Shown: positions 1 to 9,182 of the stretch, one piece after another | Position numbering within the stretch: position 1 is the stretch's first letter | Layout of the letters: each line of letters begins with the position of its first letter | NCBI GenBank assembly: GCA_036939355.1 | Contig: JALLAP010001785.1 | Coordinates: forward strand, 1-21,561 | Direction of reading: 5' to 3' | DNA: 21,561 bases | Source of the DNA: Thalassiosira profunda | Taxonomy: Eukaryota; Bacillariophyta; Thalassiosirophyceae; Thalassiosirales; Thalassiosiraceae | Position numbers and translations under genes: made by a program | Notes under the pieces: model-generated | What the model saw: the letters and a program-made list of their open reading frames with translations, nothing else | What the model was told of the DNA's origin: nothing | The model's database searches: none

Positions 1-787
1 CGTGCAGCTGGTCCTCGATATGGACCGGGCGTCGGACGATCCGCGCGGGAACTTGAGAGTGGCCGCGCTGCAAAGCCGGGTGGGGAAGGTGCTCTTGGCC
101 AGATTGCCGGAGAAACAACGTGAGACCGTACTAAGCCTTGGCGGGGGCGATCAGGAATACAAATCGATCGTGGTGGCGGGCAAGGACAAAACCTGGCTAA
201 ATTCCGATGCGTGCCTGAAGATTGGCCGGGAATTGCGGGGGCCGCTGCGCTACCTCGCCCTCTTGGCCAGTATTATCCCCTCCTTTATTCGGGATCCCAT
301 CTACAAATTCCTCTCCAAATTCCGCAAGCGGCTCTTCGGGGAGGCGCCGGAGTGCCGGCTGTGGGACGACAACTGGGACACGCGCTTCGTCGACGATGCC
401 CTGTTCGGCGGGAGATCCGGGGAGGTGGATCCGTTCGCGGACCCCAATGCCGTGCAGCAGGAGGAGGAACCCGACGACGACGAGGAGGATACGGAAGAGG
501 CGCCGCCGGGAGCTCCTCCGTTGAACGTCGGGGATGCGGTGCGGGTGGCCTCGTCCACGCCGATCGTGCACACGCACGTGGCCGGGTACGAGGCCGCCGG
601 GGGGCTGTGCTCGGTGGGAATGGTGGGCACCGTGACGAGGGTCTTGGAGCGCAGGGCCTATCCCAAGAACGTGGCGGTGCGGTTCGAGTTTGAGGAGGAG
701 GAAGCGGCGGAGGGGGACGAAGGGGGCAAAACGACAACAAAGTCGTTCGAGGCTCACTTCTTTCCGGGGTCGCTGAAGAAGGAGTAG
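1..787 (+). CDS. DCC/DUF393 - ferredoxin-thioredoxin reductase alpha-like fusion protein (5' partial)
   Basis: The frame is open from base 2 to a TAG at 785-787, so only the last ~261 residues are present and the true start lies to the left. Residues ~1-120 look like the DCC (DUF393) thiol-oxidoreductase-like family: the LRVAALQS segment, then SIIPSFIRDPIYKFLSKFRKRLFG ending in ECRL (91-120). The family's CxxC motif would sit just before the first visible residue, outside the window. After an acidic linker (151-170, mostly Asp/Glu), residues ~174-258 (LNVGDAVRV ... GMVGTVTRVL ... VAVRFEF ... FEAHFFPGSL) resemble the small SH3-like barrel of the ferredoxin-thioredoxin reductase variable (alpha) chain, with an acidic insertion. 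Both assignments are from motif recognition; the barrel is the less certain. If right, the protein is a plastid redox factor, but the targeting region is not visible. Confidence 0.6.
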   Translation, partial: VQLVLDMDRASDDPRGNLRVAALQSRVGKVLLARLPEKQRETVLSLGGGDQEYKSIVVAGKDKTWLNSDACLKIGRELRGPLRYLALLASIIPSFIRDPIYKFLSKFRKRLFGEAPECRLWDDNWDTRFVDDALFGGRSGEVDPFADPNAVQQEEEPDDDEEDTEEAPPGAPPLNVGDAVRVASSTPIVHTHVAGYEAAGGLCSVGMVGTVTRVLERRAYPKNVAVRFEFEEEEAAEGDEGGKTTTKSFEAHFFPGSLKKE

Positions 788-899
788 ACGACGCACAAGT
801 AGAAGAAAGACTAGGTTGAACAAAGACAATGCTAGTGCAATGAGTGGAGCCTGCCCTCAGTGGCTTCCGATTACCTTCAGCGCACTCTTGCTTTTTGGC

Positions 900-941
900 G
901 TTCAGGTCGATTGGCGAAGAAAGTTCCCACAGCGAAGGTTC
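900..941 (+). repeat. Upstream conserved element, copy 1 (42 bp)
   Basis: This block begins GTTCAGGTCGATTGGCGAAG and ends CCCACAGCGAAGGTTC. It recurs in the same orientation at 2370-2410 with one substitution (T/C at the 12th base) and one A insertion in this copy; the sequence on either side is unrelated. It lies 77 bp upstream of the chosen GH16 start codon at 1018, in the 788-1017 intergenic stretch, where I see no gene. It could be a core-promoter or 5'-UTR element, or a fragment of a dispersed repeat. Confidence 0.85.
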
Positions 942-1017
942 TCCAACTGCCCAGCAGTTCTCTTCACACATCAACTCTCAGTCTCATCATGCCAAAGGGC
1001 AAGGGCACGCCGCGACG

Positions 1018-2280
1018 ATGCGTCTCCATATTGCAACGCTCCTCCTGGTGGCGGCGCCTGGCGAGACCCACGCGGGCAAGCCGACGAACGCGGGCCCTCC
1101 CCCCCAGGGCGGCAGCGATCCCGGTCCCGGAGAGCCATCCTTCACCGATGATTTGACGTCCTTTGACACCACCCGATGGGCCAAGGCCGATGGCTGGGGA
1201 AACGGAGATGTATTCGACAATGGATGGAGGGCGGAGAATGTTGCTTTCGGCGCCGACGGGATGACAATCACCCTCGACGATACTCTATTCACTGCCGATG
1301 GGAACGATCCCAACCCCGATACATACCCATACACATCAGGCGAGCTGCGGACGACGGGCTACCATGGCTACGGCTGCTACGAGGTGACAATGAAGCCCGT
1401 CGCCGAGAGTGGCGTGGTATCGGCCTTCTTCACCTATGCGGGACAGTGGGATAATCCCGATGGAGGAAATGGCCAGCACGATGAGATAGATATAGAATTC
1501 CTGGGGAGAGATACAAATCACTTCCAGGCAAATTACTGGACGAACGGCGTGGGCGGCCATGAGGTGGAGGTCAATCTCGGTTTCGATGCCTCTGAAGATT
1601 TCCACAGGTATGGGTTCAAGTGGAAAGCGAGTGGAATCGAGTGGTGGGTGGACGGAATCAAAGTTTATGAGGTGGACGATGCCACTTCTGGCTCTGATCC
1701 GGTTCCCAAGATTACGGATATGACCCAGAAAATCATGATGAACCTTTGGCCTGTTGATATTGCAGCCTCTGGTTGGGCCGGGACTTTCATCTACCCGGGT
1801 TCTCCATTGCAGGGCCAGTGGAAGGATGTGAGCTTCAGGGCAGGCGAGGATTGTATCATGGATGGCCCGCCCTCGACAACTACGACTGCAACTTCAGGCT
1901 CCACGACAACTGGCGGCTCCACTGGTGGCACGATCGAAGCAACCACTACCACAACTACCACTACCACCGATGGAGGCTCGCTTCACGTAGGCATCGGCAT
2001 GGACACACAGAGCAAGGGCCCAAACTGGCAGGGTGTCGCAACAGTGACCGTAATGGACGGAAGCACGCCCGTTGATAACGCAAATGTAATGGGCGTTTGG
2101 AATGAATTGGCTGGATGTGGAGGAGAGACAGATGGGACCACCGATGCATTGGGAGAGTTGCTACTCTATTCGCAGACCACAAAACAATGCAACCCGGGAA
2201 CTCATTTTACGTTCTGTGTGACCGATGTAGATGGGTTGACGTTTGACCCAAATATCTGCGCCGATATCGAAGTGCCTTAA
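1018..2280 (+). CDS. Secreted GH16 beta-glucanase (licheninase-like) with Thr-rich linker and Ig-like C-terminal domain
   Basis: The 420-residue product is predicted to hydrolyse beta-1,3/1,3-1,4-glucan outside the cell or in the secretory path. I chose the ATG at 1018 because it opens with a signal peptide (MRLHIATLLLVAAPGETHA); the frame extends upstream to 844 but that part crosses the repeat element and looks non-coding. Residues ~40-280 form the GH16 fold. The catalytic EIDIEF motif is at 156-161, giving E156 as nucleophile, D158 and E160 as acid/base. The flanking YWTNGVGGHE, LGFDAS and KIMMNLWP stretches are those of bacterial licheninases rather than typical stramenopile laminarinases. 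A Thr/Ser/Gly linker (~283-318) joins a ~100-residue beta-rich tail (GMDTQSKGPNWQGVATVTV ... CVTDVDGLTF) of Ig-like or carbohydrate-accessory type. No intron is needed. Transfer from bacteria is inference. Confidence 0.9.
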   Translation: MRLHIATLLLVAAPGETHAGKPTNAGPPPQGGSDPGPGEPSFTDDLTSFDTTRWAKADGWGNGDVFDNGWRAENVAFGADGMTITLDDTLFTADGNDPNPDTYPYTSGELRTTGYHGYGCYEVTMKPVAESGVVSAFFTYAGQWDNPDGGNGQHDEIDIEFLGRDTNHFQANYWTNGVGGHEVEVNLGFDASEDFHRYGFKWKASGIEWWVDGIKVYEVDDATSGSDPVPKITDMTQKIMMNLWPVDIAASGWAGTFIYPGSPLQGQWKDVSFRAGEDCIMDGPPSTTTTATSGSTTTGGSTGGTIEATTTTTTTTTDGGSLHVGIGMDTQSKGPNWQGVATVTVMDGSTPVDNANVMGVWNELAGCGGETDGTTDALGELLLYSQTTKQCNPGTHFTFCVTDVDGLTFDPNICADIEVP

Positions 2281-2369
2281 GGCGGTGAGAGAACCAAATC
2301 ATATGCCCAAGGAAGTTAAGAGTAGAGTTACTTGTTGGCCACGGTGTGATGGTGGGTGCGTTGTTAAGT

Positions 2370-2410
2370 GTTCAGGTCGACTGGCGAAGAAGTTCCCACA
2401 GCGAAGGTTC
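2370..2410 (+). repeat. Upstream conserved element, copy 2 (41 bp)
   Basis: Second copy of the element at 900-941, in the same orientation, about 40 of 42 aligned positions identical. It lies 146 bp upstream of the chosen DUS2 start codon at 2557. It is followed by a pyrimidine-rich stretch (about 2438-2480) and three tandem copies of CACCGGG-type sequence (about 2482-2502). Reading it as protein gives an N-terminal extension on DUS2 that has no family counterpart, so I treat it as non-coding. Nothing else is seen in 2281-2556. Confidence 0.85.
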
Positions 2411-2556
2411 AACCTATAGAGCTCCGTCCGCTCCGAACCATTCATTCTCTTCTCTCTCACCTCCACCTCCACTTCCTTCGGCACCGGGCACCGGGCACCG
2501 GCGTTGCAAATTGCAAAGAGCAGTCGTCCGCGGCAGCATCATCATCGACGTCCAAG

Positions 2557-4110
2557 ATGGAGGAGCCATCGCCCGTCGTCACTCTTGGCGGCGACTCGCC
2601 CCGCGACGTTGTTTTCCGTGATGCCCACTCTCCGCACTCCCATCAAAACCCACCACCCCCACTATCAACATCCCCTGACCTCGCCCAGCTCTCGTCCCAG
2701 GAGGCCGCCGACGCCCTCTTCCGCGACGCCGAGATCCTCGCCCCGATGGTACGGGCGTCGACCACCCCGCTCCGCACCCTCGCCCTGTCGTACGGTGCAT
2801 CCCTGACCTTCACGGAGGAGTTGGTCGATCGGTCCATCACGCCCACCGAGCGGATAGTGAACGAGGAATTGGGCACCATCGATTACAGAGTGCCCAAGCA
2901 CACGTACAGCAAGAAGGTGCAGCGCCGGTTGGACAACGACAAGGACAATCCCGACTTCAAGAATGGTGCGATCATACTGCGCATCGATCCGGCGGTGGAG
3001 AGGAACAAGCTGATTTATCAGATTGGCACGGGCGAATCGAGCCTGGCGTTAGAGGCGGCCACAAAAGTGATTCAGGATGTGAACGGGATGGACGTGAACA
3101 TGGGATGTCCGAAGAAGTTCAGCGTCTCGGGCGGCATGGGCAGCGCGCTCCTAAGCGATACAAAAAGGGCGTGCGACATTATCTCGACGCTGCGGAGGAA
3201 TTTGAGCAAGCCCGTGTCGGCGAAGATACGCTTACTTGACCCGGAGGATCCCCGGCCGACGCTGGATTTTGTCAGGGCATTGATCAAGGCGGGGGCAAAT
3301 GCAATCACCATTCATGGGCGGATTGTGGGAGATGAAAGCCATACCCAGGCACGATGGCCGACGCTGGTGGAAGTGGTGCGACAACTGAAACAGACAGAGA
3401 CCGTGCCCATCACCGTCAACGGTGATCTATACACGAGGGCCGATATTCGGGAGATGAAGCGACGGACGGGGTGCGACGGGGTCATGCTCGCGCGGCCGGC
3501 GCTGTACAACATCAGCCTCTTTCGAAGGGGAGACGACGAACAGACAAATGCATCCAACGGGCAGGAATGTGCAGACGAGATGGATCTAGCAGAGTTCCAA
3601 ACGACCAATCACGCGGGGCACTACGGTTACCACTCTCCACTTTTGGCGCCGCGAACGAAGGTCGTCCAGGACTACATCTCGCACTGCGTCCGGTACCGCG
3701 CCCACTCGAAGAATGCCAAGTATGTGGTTTGTGAGATTTTGAGCAGCCGTCGCACCCCGACCAACCGTGTGCCCTACATGAACATGACGTTCGAGGGCGG
3801 ACAGACGATCGACAAGGTGTGCAAGTGCCGCAATCTACAGGATTTGGCGAAGCTGTGGGACGTGCGATGGACCCTGCCGCGGCCGGGAAAGGAGAGTGCC
3901 GCCGCAGCTGGAAAGGCAGCGATGGACCTTGGTGAGGTGGAAGCGCACGGGGACCAGCACAGATACGACGATATATACTTCTTGGACCACGAGAAGTTTA
4001 GGAAGGAGAGAACTGCGGCCGTCGATGCCCAGACTGCGGAAGCGGCGGCAGAGGAGAAGAAAACGGACGATAGCGAGGATGGACCGGCCGCGAAGCGAAC
4101 GAAAGTGTAG
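2557..4110 (+). CDS. DUS2: tRNA-dihydrouridine synthase 2 (U20-type)
   Basis: FMN-dependent reductase that converts uridine to dihydrouridine in the tRNA D-loop, position 20 in the Dus2 class. The product from ATG 2557 is 517 residues; the frame is open upstream to 2368 but family similarity begins near residue 55. Visible family segments are LAPMVRASTTPLRTLALSYG (~60), MDVNMGCPKKFSVSGGMGSA with the catalytic Cys at 184, ITIHGR (flavin/tRNA contact region), VPITVNGD, and GVMLARPALYN. A helical tRNA-binding tail follows (VVQDYISHCVRYRAHSKNAKYVVCEIL), closest to eukaryotic Dus2/Smm1. No C-terminal double-stranded RNA-binding domain follows, unlike animal DUS2. The acidic tail ends in PAAKRTKV, a plausible nuclear localisation signal. 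The stop is 85 bp from the stop of the convergent J-domain gene. Confidence 0.93.
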   Translation: MEEPSPVVTLGGDSPRDVVFRDAHSPHSHQNPPPPLSTSPDLAQLSSQEAADALFRDAEILAPMVRASTTPLRTLALSYGASLTFTEELVDRSITPTERIVNEELGTIDYRVPKHTYSKKVQRRLDNDKDNPDFKNGAIILRIDPAVERNKLIYQIGTGESSLALEAATKVIQDVNGMDVNMGCPKKFSVSGGMGSALLSDTKRACDIISTLRRNLSKPVSAKIRLLDPEDPRPTLDFVRALIKAGANAITIHGRIVGDESHTQARWPTLVEVVRQLKQTETVPITVNGDLYTRADIREMKRRTGCDGVMLARPALYNISLFRRGDDEQTNASNGQECADEMDLAEFQTTNHAGHYGYHSPLLAPRTKVVQDYISHCVRYRAHSKNAKYVVCEILSSRRTPTNRVPYMNMTFEGGQTIDKVCKCRNLQDLAKLWDVRWTLPRPGKESAAAAGKAAMDLGEVEAHGDQHRYDDIYFLDHEKFRKERTAAVDAQTAEAAAEEKKTDDSEDGPAAKRTKV

Positions 4111-4195
4111 CAGGGTACGTAGACAGGAGGTGTTGTGACGGAGAGCTATTAATGCCTCTGTGCGTGTCTGTCTTTGCCTTTGCTTGCTTTCATCT

Positions 4196-4918
4196 CTACG
4201 AGTCCTCATCTGTGCCCTTTCGATGACGACTTTGATTTGCCCCTTTCAGTGTTTCATCGGGGTTCCACGGTCGGTGCTCCTTCTTCTTAACCCATTTGCT
4301 CTGCCCTGTACCCACCGTCGAGCTCCTGCGAGCATTTTGATCGCCCTCCGCCAGGTACTCTCCGCGCCCTACCGATGCACCCCTCCCATCGGGATGGCCC
4401 AACGATGCCATTCCCCACTTCTTTTTGATCGATTCGGCCGGTTTTGCGGGCCTCTTTCTCATTGCCCCTGCCACATCCGTTCGCTCCTGTGCAATCAAAT
4501 CTCCACCACGCCAGATGGCGAACGACCATTCTTCCCATAGATCGGTCCGATGCGTTGCGTTTTTGGTATTCATCAGTTTGTCGTACGCTTCCTTCACCAC
4601 TCGAAATTGTTCCAAAGCTACAGACGGTTCCAGGTGCGATACATCGGGGTGCAACTCGCGTGCTTTTCGACGATAGGCCTCCTTGATTTCCGTCGCGGTG
4701 GCTCCGTACTCGAGGCCGAGGGCAGCGAACGGATCGGACTTTTTCATTTGGTCGGTGTTTGTGAAGTAGGAGCGGCGAAATAATGTGCACGGAATATTGT
4801 TGCATGCAGATGCCAAAGCCGTGCCGCGGCGATATATATGCAGGATACGCTGTCTCGTCCTAGTGTGCTGCAACGCAAGGCATCGCCGACCGATTTCGCG
4901 AACAGCAATCCTATTCAT
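4196..4918 (-). CDS. J-domain (DnaJ-like) protein, probably mitochondrial
   Basis: A 240-residue HSP70 co-chaperone-like protein. The J domain is at ~62-117 (DPFAALGLEYGATATEIKEAY ... KEAYDKL), with the HPD tripeptide at 90-92 that stimulates HSP70 ATPase activity. The first ~55 residues are Arg-rich, nearly free of acidic residues and end in RRSYFTNT, which fits a cleavable mitochondrial presequence; this is why I chose ATG 4918, although the frame stays open upstream to 5392. After the J domain comes a basic tail with DLWEEWSFAIWRGGD and many Lys/Arg residues; no Gly/Phe region or zinc-binding repeats are visible, so it is a class III (DNAJC-type) J protein. The specific client is unknown. 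It converges on DUS2 and diverges from MMACHC. Confidence 0.85.
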   Translation of the reverse strand: MNRIAVREIGRRCLALQHTRTRQRILHIYRRGTALASACNNIPCTLFRRSYFTNTDQMKKSDPFAALGLEYGATATEIKEAYRRKARELHPDVSHLEPSVALEQFRVVKEAYDKLMNTKNATHRTDLWEEWSFAIWRGGDLIAQERTDVAGAMRKRPAKPAESIKKKWGMASLGHPDGRGASVGRGEYLAEGDQNARRSSTVGTGQSKWVKKKEHRPWNPDETLKGANQSRHRKGTDEDS

Positions 4919-5390
4919 GTTGTTTTGCAACAGGAGAGTCGCTGGGCAGGTGGCTTTTTTTCTTGGTGCAGGTGCAGGGTGACGGACACTGGAGGAAGCC
5001 GTCAACAAACTTGAGAGCAAGCTCTGGACGGGCTCAGACTCCCCCCGCCACAGATCAATGTTGCAGAGGATGGCGCCGTCGAACGCCGTAGCCGCCTCGC
5101 CGCCGCCGAGTCGGCCACGTGGGCGAGCGCGGGAGGAGAAGAATGAAGAGGCAGGACGGGGAGGGAAGACGTGACGGACGGACGGGGACGGCGGACGCGT
5201 GTCGAGTTGTCGAGCGCCGAGCGCCGAGCGCCGAGCCACCCGCTGGCAGTGTATCTGGCATGGCCTCCACTGGCACTGGGAGCTGGAGAGGAGCATCATC
5301 TCTCGAGGACGCCACACCACAGCTTGCCACGCCGCCGTCGAAGTAGCAAAGGTGGACAGCGCGGGCACTTTGGTGGATGAAGCGTCAGGC
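4919..5390. promoter_or_regulatory. Divergent intergenic region between the J-domain gene and MMACHC
   Basis: This 472-bp gap separates two divergent starts and must hold both promoters. It includes GATATATATG at about 4832, inside the transcribed side of neither predicted CDS, GACG-rich sequence at about 5172-5197, and a 7-bp tandem repeat near 5211. Both flanking frames can be read into it but lose all family similarity. I see no confident RNA gene or binding site. Confidence 0.4.
5211..5236 (+). repeat. Short tandem repeat, unit CGAGCGC, about 3.7 copies
   Basis: CGAGCGC occurs three times head to tail from 5211, followed by a partial fourth unit. It is a GC-rich microsatellite-like tract in the 5' region of MMACHC. 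No function is implied. Confidence 0.8.
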
Positions 5391-6392
5391 ATGATCCCCG
5401 CAATTCAAAAGGAGCTGCGCCGACGCGGCTTCGATCTCTGTCATCCAATACACATATCGTGGTACAACAACCTCATTCGAGAGGAGGGCCTCATCGACGC
5501 TGGCACGTTACGGACACTGCCCGAGACGGTGGTCGGCGCAGAAGAAGGCAACAATTGCAACGCTCTCTTGATCGGCAATAACAAGCATGTTTGGCCTGTG
5601 TTTCTCCGCTGGCTGGCCACTCAGGTAAATCAAAGAAAGACACAGAATGAGAGCCTCACGGACGAGGAGGCGTTGGAACAGGTCAGCAGTCCATTTGATA
5701 CGTTTGTCGAAGAGTCAATACTTCAAGCAATCCGGGGAAGTTTTGGTGAAGGTGAAGACGCGGGCATAACGTCTTACGAAATGTTCTGGTCGAATGGCAC
5801 GAGACGGAAAGTGAGCGTCCAACAATCCGGTGTCGCTGAAGAGGGAGCCGGCACAGCAACGAATACTAAATATCACTGCTACAAGGACGAAGAGGAATCG
5901 TTCTTGGTATCCATGCAAAGAGTGGCCGTGACAACTGGGGAATATTGGCTCGATAGCGATGCGACAAAGCTGTGCGTGCATCCTGAATTCGGCACCTGGA
6001 CCGCATTCCGCACAGTGGTGGTGTTCGAGACACAAGCAACCAACGGCACGGATCCTCCCGTTCCGACTCTCTGCCCTTGTCCAGTGACCGACGATGAACT
6101 CAAAGTGGCCAAAACTGTATTCGATTACGCTCTGGCGAACTCGTCGGCTGAAGAGGGATACGGAACGACCGTGAACAAACCCTGGGACGAACTGTGTGCG
6201 TATCTGCATGGCTTTGTGTGCAGCGGGAGTACCTGGGACAAGGTGCCAGATACGATGAAGCCGTGGATTCAATTGAGAGATTGCTTTTCTGCGGGGAGGA
6301 AGGAATGGAAGTATTCGGAACCGCAGCTGCTGTATCACTACACACGGGACTCTGAAATATTGATTGCGGAGCTCAGGAGGGCGGAGAAATAG
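5391..6392 (+). CDS. MMACHC: MMACHC-like (CblC) cobalamin-processing protein
   Basis: Cytosolic chaperone that binds incoming cobalamin and removes its upper ligand (decyanation/dealkylation) before delivery to B12 enzymes such as methionine synthase. From ATG 5391 the product is 333 residues, somewhat longer than the ~280 of animal proteins. Family landmarks: RRGFDLCHPIHISWYNNLI (~11-29, matching the start of the family), NALLIGNNKHVWPVFLRWL (~58-76), LCVHPEFGTWTAFRTVVVF (~195-213, equivalent to the CIHPRFGGWFAIRG core), and RDCFSAGRKEWKYSEPQLLYHYTR near the C-terminus. Extra length comes from loops around ~85-135 and ~150-165. The frame stays open to ATG 5199, but that part is GC-rich and has no family match. 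No organelle signal is evident. The call rests on recognised motifs and their order. Confidence 0.85.
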   Translation: MIPAIQKELRRRGFDLCHPIHISWYNNLIREEGLIDAGTLRTLPETVVGAEEGNNCNALLIGNNKHVWPVFLRWLATQVNQRKTQNESLTDEEALEQVSSPFDTFVEESILQAIRGSFGEGEDAGITSYEMFWSNGTRRKVSVQQSGVAEEGAGTATNTKYHCYKDEEESFLVSMQRVAVTTGEYWLDSDATKLCVHPEFGTWTAFRTVVVFETQATNGTDPPVPTLCPCPVTDDELKVAKTVFDYALANSSAEEGYGTTVNKPWDELCAYLHGFVCSGSTWDKVPDTMKPWIQLRDCFSAGRKEWKYSEPQLLYHYTRDSEILIAELRRAEK

Positions 6393-6632
6393 ATCCACTT
6401 GCTTGTTCGGTATCCACGAGGTCCATTTGTAGAGTACCAAGACATTATTTTTATTCCCAACGTCGCTCTCCTCTCCGACTCAGGGAATAATCCCGCCTCT
6501 CAGATTGGCGGCTCTCCGCAAAGGGGAATTGGTTTTCGCTCAAGACACCACTGCTTCAACCCACACCCCCCCACGCGTCTCCTAAACAATCTCACACCAC
6601 ATCATCCTCCCTATCCCCAAAACACCACGCAA

Positions 6633-8061
<1,429 letters not shown>

Positions 8062-8291
8062 GGTTGCTGAAGGGGGGTGTCTTGGTACGAAGGCGAGGCA
8101 ATTCCGCTGGAAAATTGTGAGCAAAAGCAAGGCGCCAAAGCACGGCAAAAAAGCACACGCTTCTTTTGCACGACTTCTCGACTTTACCTACCCCTACCCT
8201 ATTGTACATACCGTGTAAGTTCTACTGTGGAGTCAAAGGAAAAAGGAAGCGCACCTTCGTCGGTCCTCTGACACTCTGACACACGTGCACG
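8062..8291. promoter_or_regulatory. Shared divergent promoter region, polyubiquitin / plastid-protein gene
   Basis: Only 230 bp separate the polyubiquitin ATG (8061, minus) from the next gene's ATG (8292, plus), so both promoters and both 5' UTRs must fit here unless they overlap. The stretch is less GC-rich than the intron beside it. I cannot point to a specific TATA box or initiator. Confidence 0.45.
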
Positions 8292-9182
8292 ATGGCTCCA
8301 CCACGCCGCCGCGCACTGCTCCTCGCGGTCATCCTTCCCGGCGCGTCGGGGTTCGCCGCGTCGAGAGGCGGCTTGCGCAGAACGTCGCCGTCGGCATCGC
8401 ACAACTGCCACAACTGCCACAATCACCACCGTCGTGCCATCAGATCGCAATTTTCATCGTCGAGCCGCGCATCGTCGCTGTCGTTGGCAGCTATCAGCGA
8501 GGAGGCGGCAATAATAGGGGACGAAGTGGCGCTCAATCCGCTCCAATCGGCCGGGTCCTCTTTCATATCCGCGTCGACGAAATCGCTCGGGAGTAAGTGA
8601 TGTTGTGTGTTGTTTGCATTTTTTGCATCAGAGCCTGCGTGTGAGATGTGTTTGCAGTTGTGGGCGTCTTACCATCAGTCGCTGACATTCATACGCGCCT
8701 CCTATGCAGTGCTCTTCTATAACATCGGTGGCATGGACCACAAGGAAATCCAAGCGCTCTTGCTGCAGGCGGGGACGTACCTGGTCGCCGCGGGCGAATC
8801 CTGGGATAGCGATTGGAACGACGTGAGAGACAGCTGCGCAGACGCGGCCGAGGCGTTCTACGACATCAGCAACGTGTTCGGGAGCGCCAACATAGACGAG
8901 TCCATACCCCTCGGGACGCTCTTTGAGAAAATCGGGAGGGAGCTGGAGGACATATCGGACATCGGTGGATGCACCTCAGTAGGCCCTCCTTGCTCTGTGC
9001 CCAATCTGCTGGCGGTGGAGGAACATTTGATACAAATCTCGAAGATACTGAAGATGAACAGTGTGGCCGCGACGGACGAGCACATGATGAGCACACTGTT
9101 CAAAGAAGTTGCGGAGTTGTTTGGGTCAATGGCGGGGAGATACGTCGACACCGAAAGCCAGTCGTCCGAAGTGTCCGTGTAA
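8292..9182 (+). CDS. Plastid-targeted protein of unknown function, two exons
   Basis: Exon 1 is 8292-8592 and exon 2 most likely 8710-9182, with a 117-bp GTAAGT...TATGCAG intron in phase 1, giving 257 residues. The N-terminus is a diatom plastid presequence: a signal peptide (MAPPRRRALLLAVILPGASG) with an ASGFA site at 18-22, like the ASAFAP motif whose Phe is needed for import through the secondary plastid membranes, then an Arg/Ser-rich transit peptide. It includes a His/Asn/Cys-rich stretch (SHNCHNCHNHHRR) from a duplicated 9-bp unit. The mature part is acidic and mostly helical-looking (HKEIQALLLQAGTYLVAAGESW ... GTLFEKIGRELEDISDI); I recognise no family. An acceptor at 8631 also keeps the frame but would leave an intron of only 39 bp. 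RNA evidence would settle the exon 2 start. Confidence 0.65.

Noticed and set aside
844..1017. N-terminal extension of the GH16 protein
   Set aside because: It crosses the 42-bp repeat and would bury the signal peptide that begins at 1018.
1873..1970. Thr-codon tandem tract resembling a satellite
   Set aside because: It is the Thr/Ser/Gly-rich linker of the secreted glucanase, a common feature of multidomain extracellular enzymes.
2368..2556. N-terminal extension of DUS2
   Set aside because: It starts inside the repeat element and has no family counterpart; the ATG at 2557 suffices.
5199..5390. N-terminal extension of MMACHC
   Set aside because: It overlaps a microsatellite-like tract. The family start motif follows closely after ATG 5391. 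An organelle presequence here cannot be fully excluded.
8593..8631. 39-bp intron option in the plastid-protein gene
   Set aside because: It keeps the frame but is shorter than any other intron seen here; the 117-bp option has a better-sized intron.
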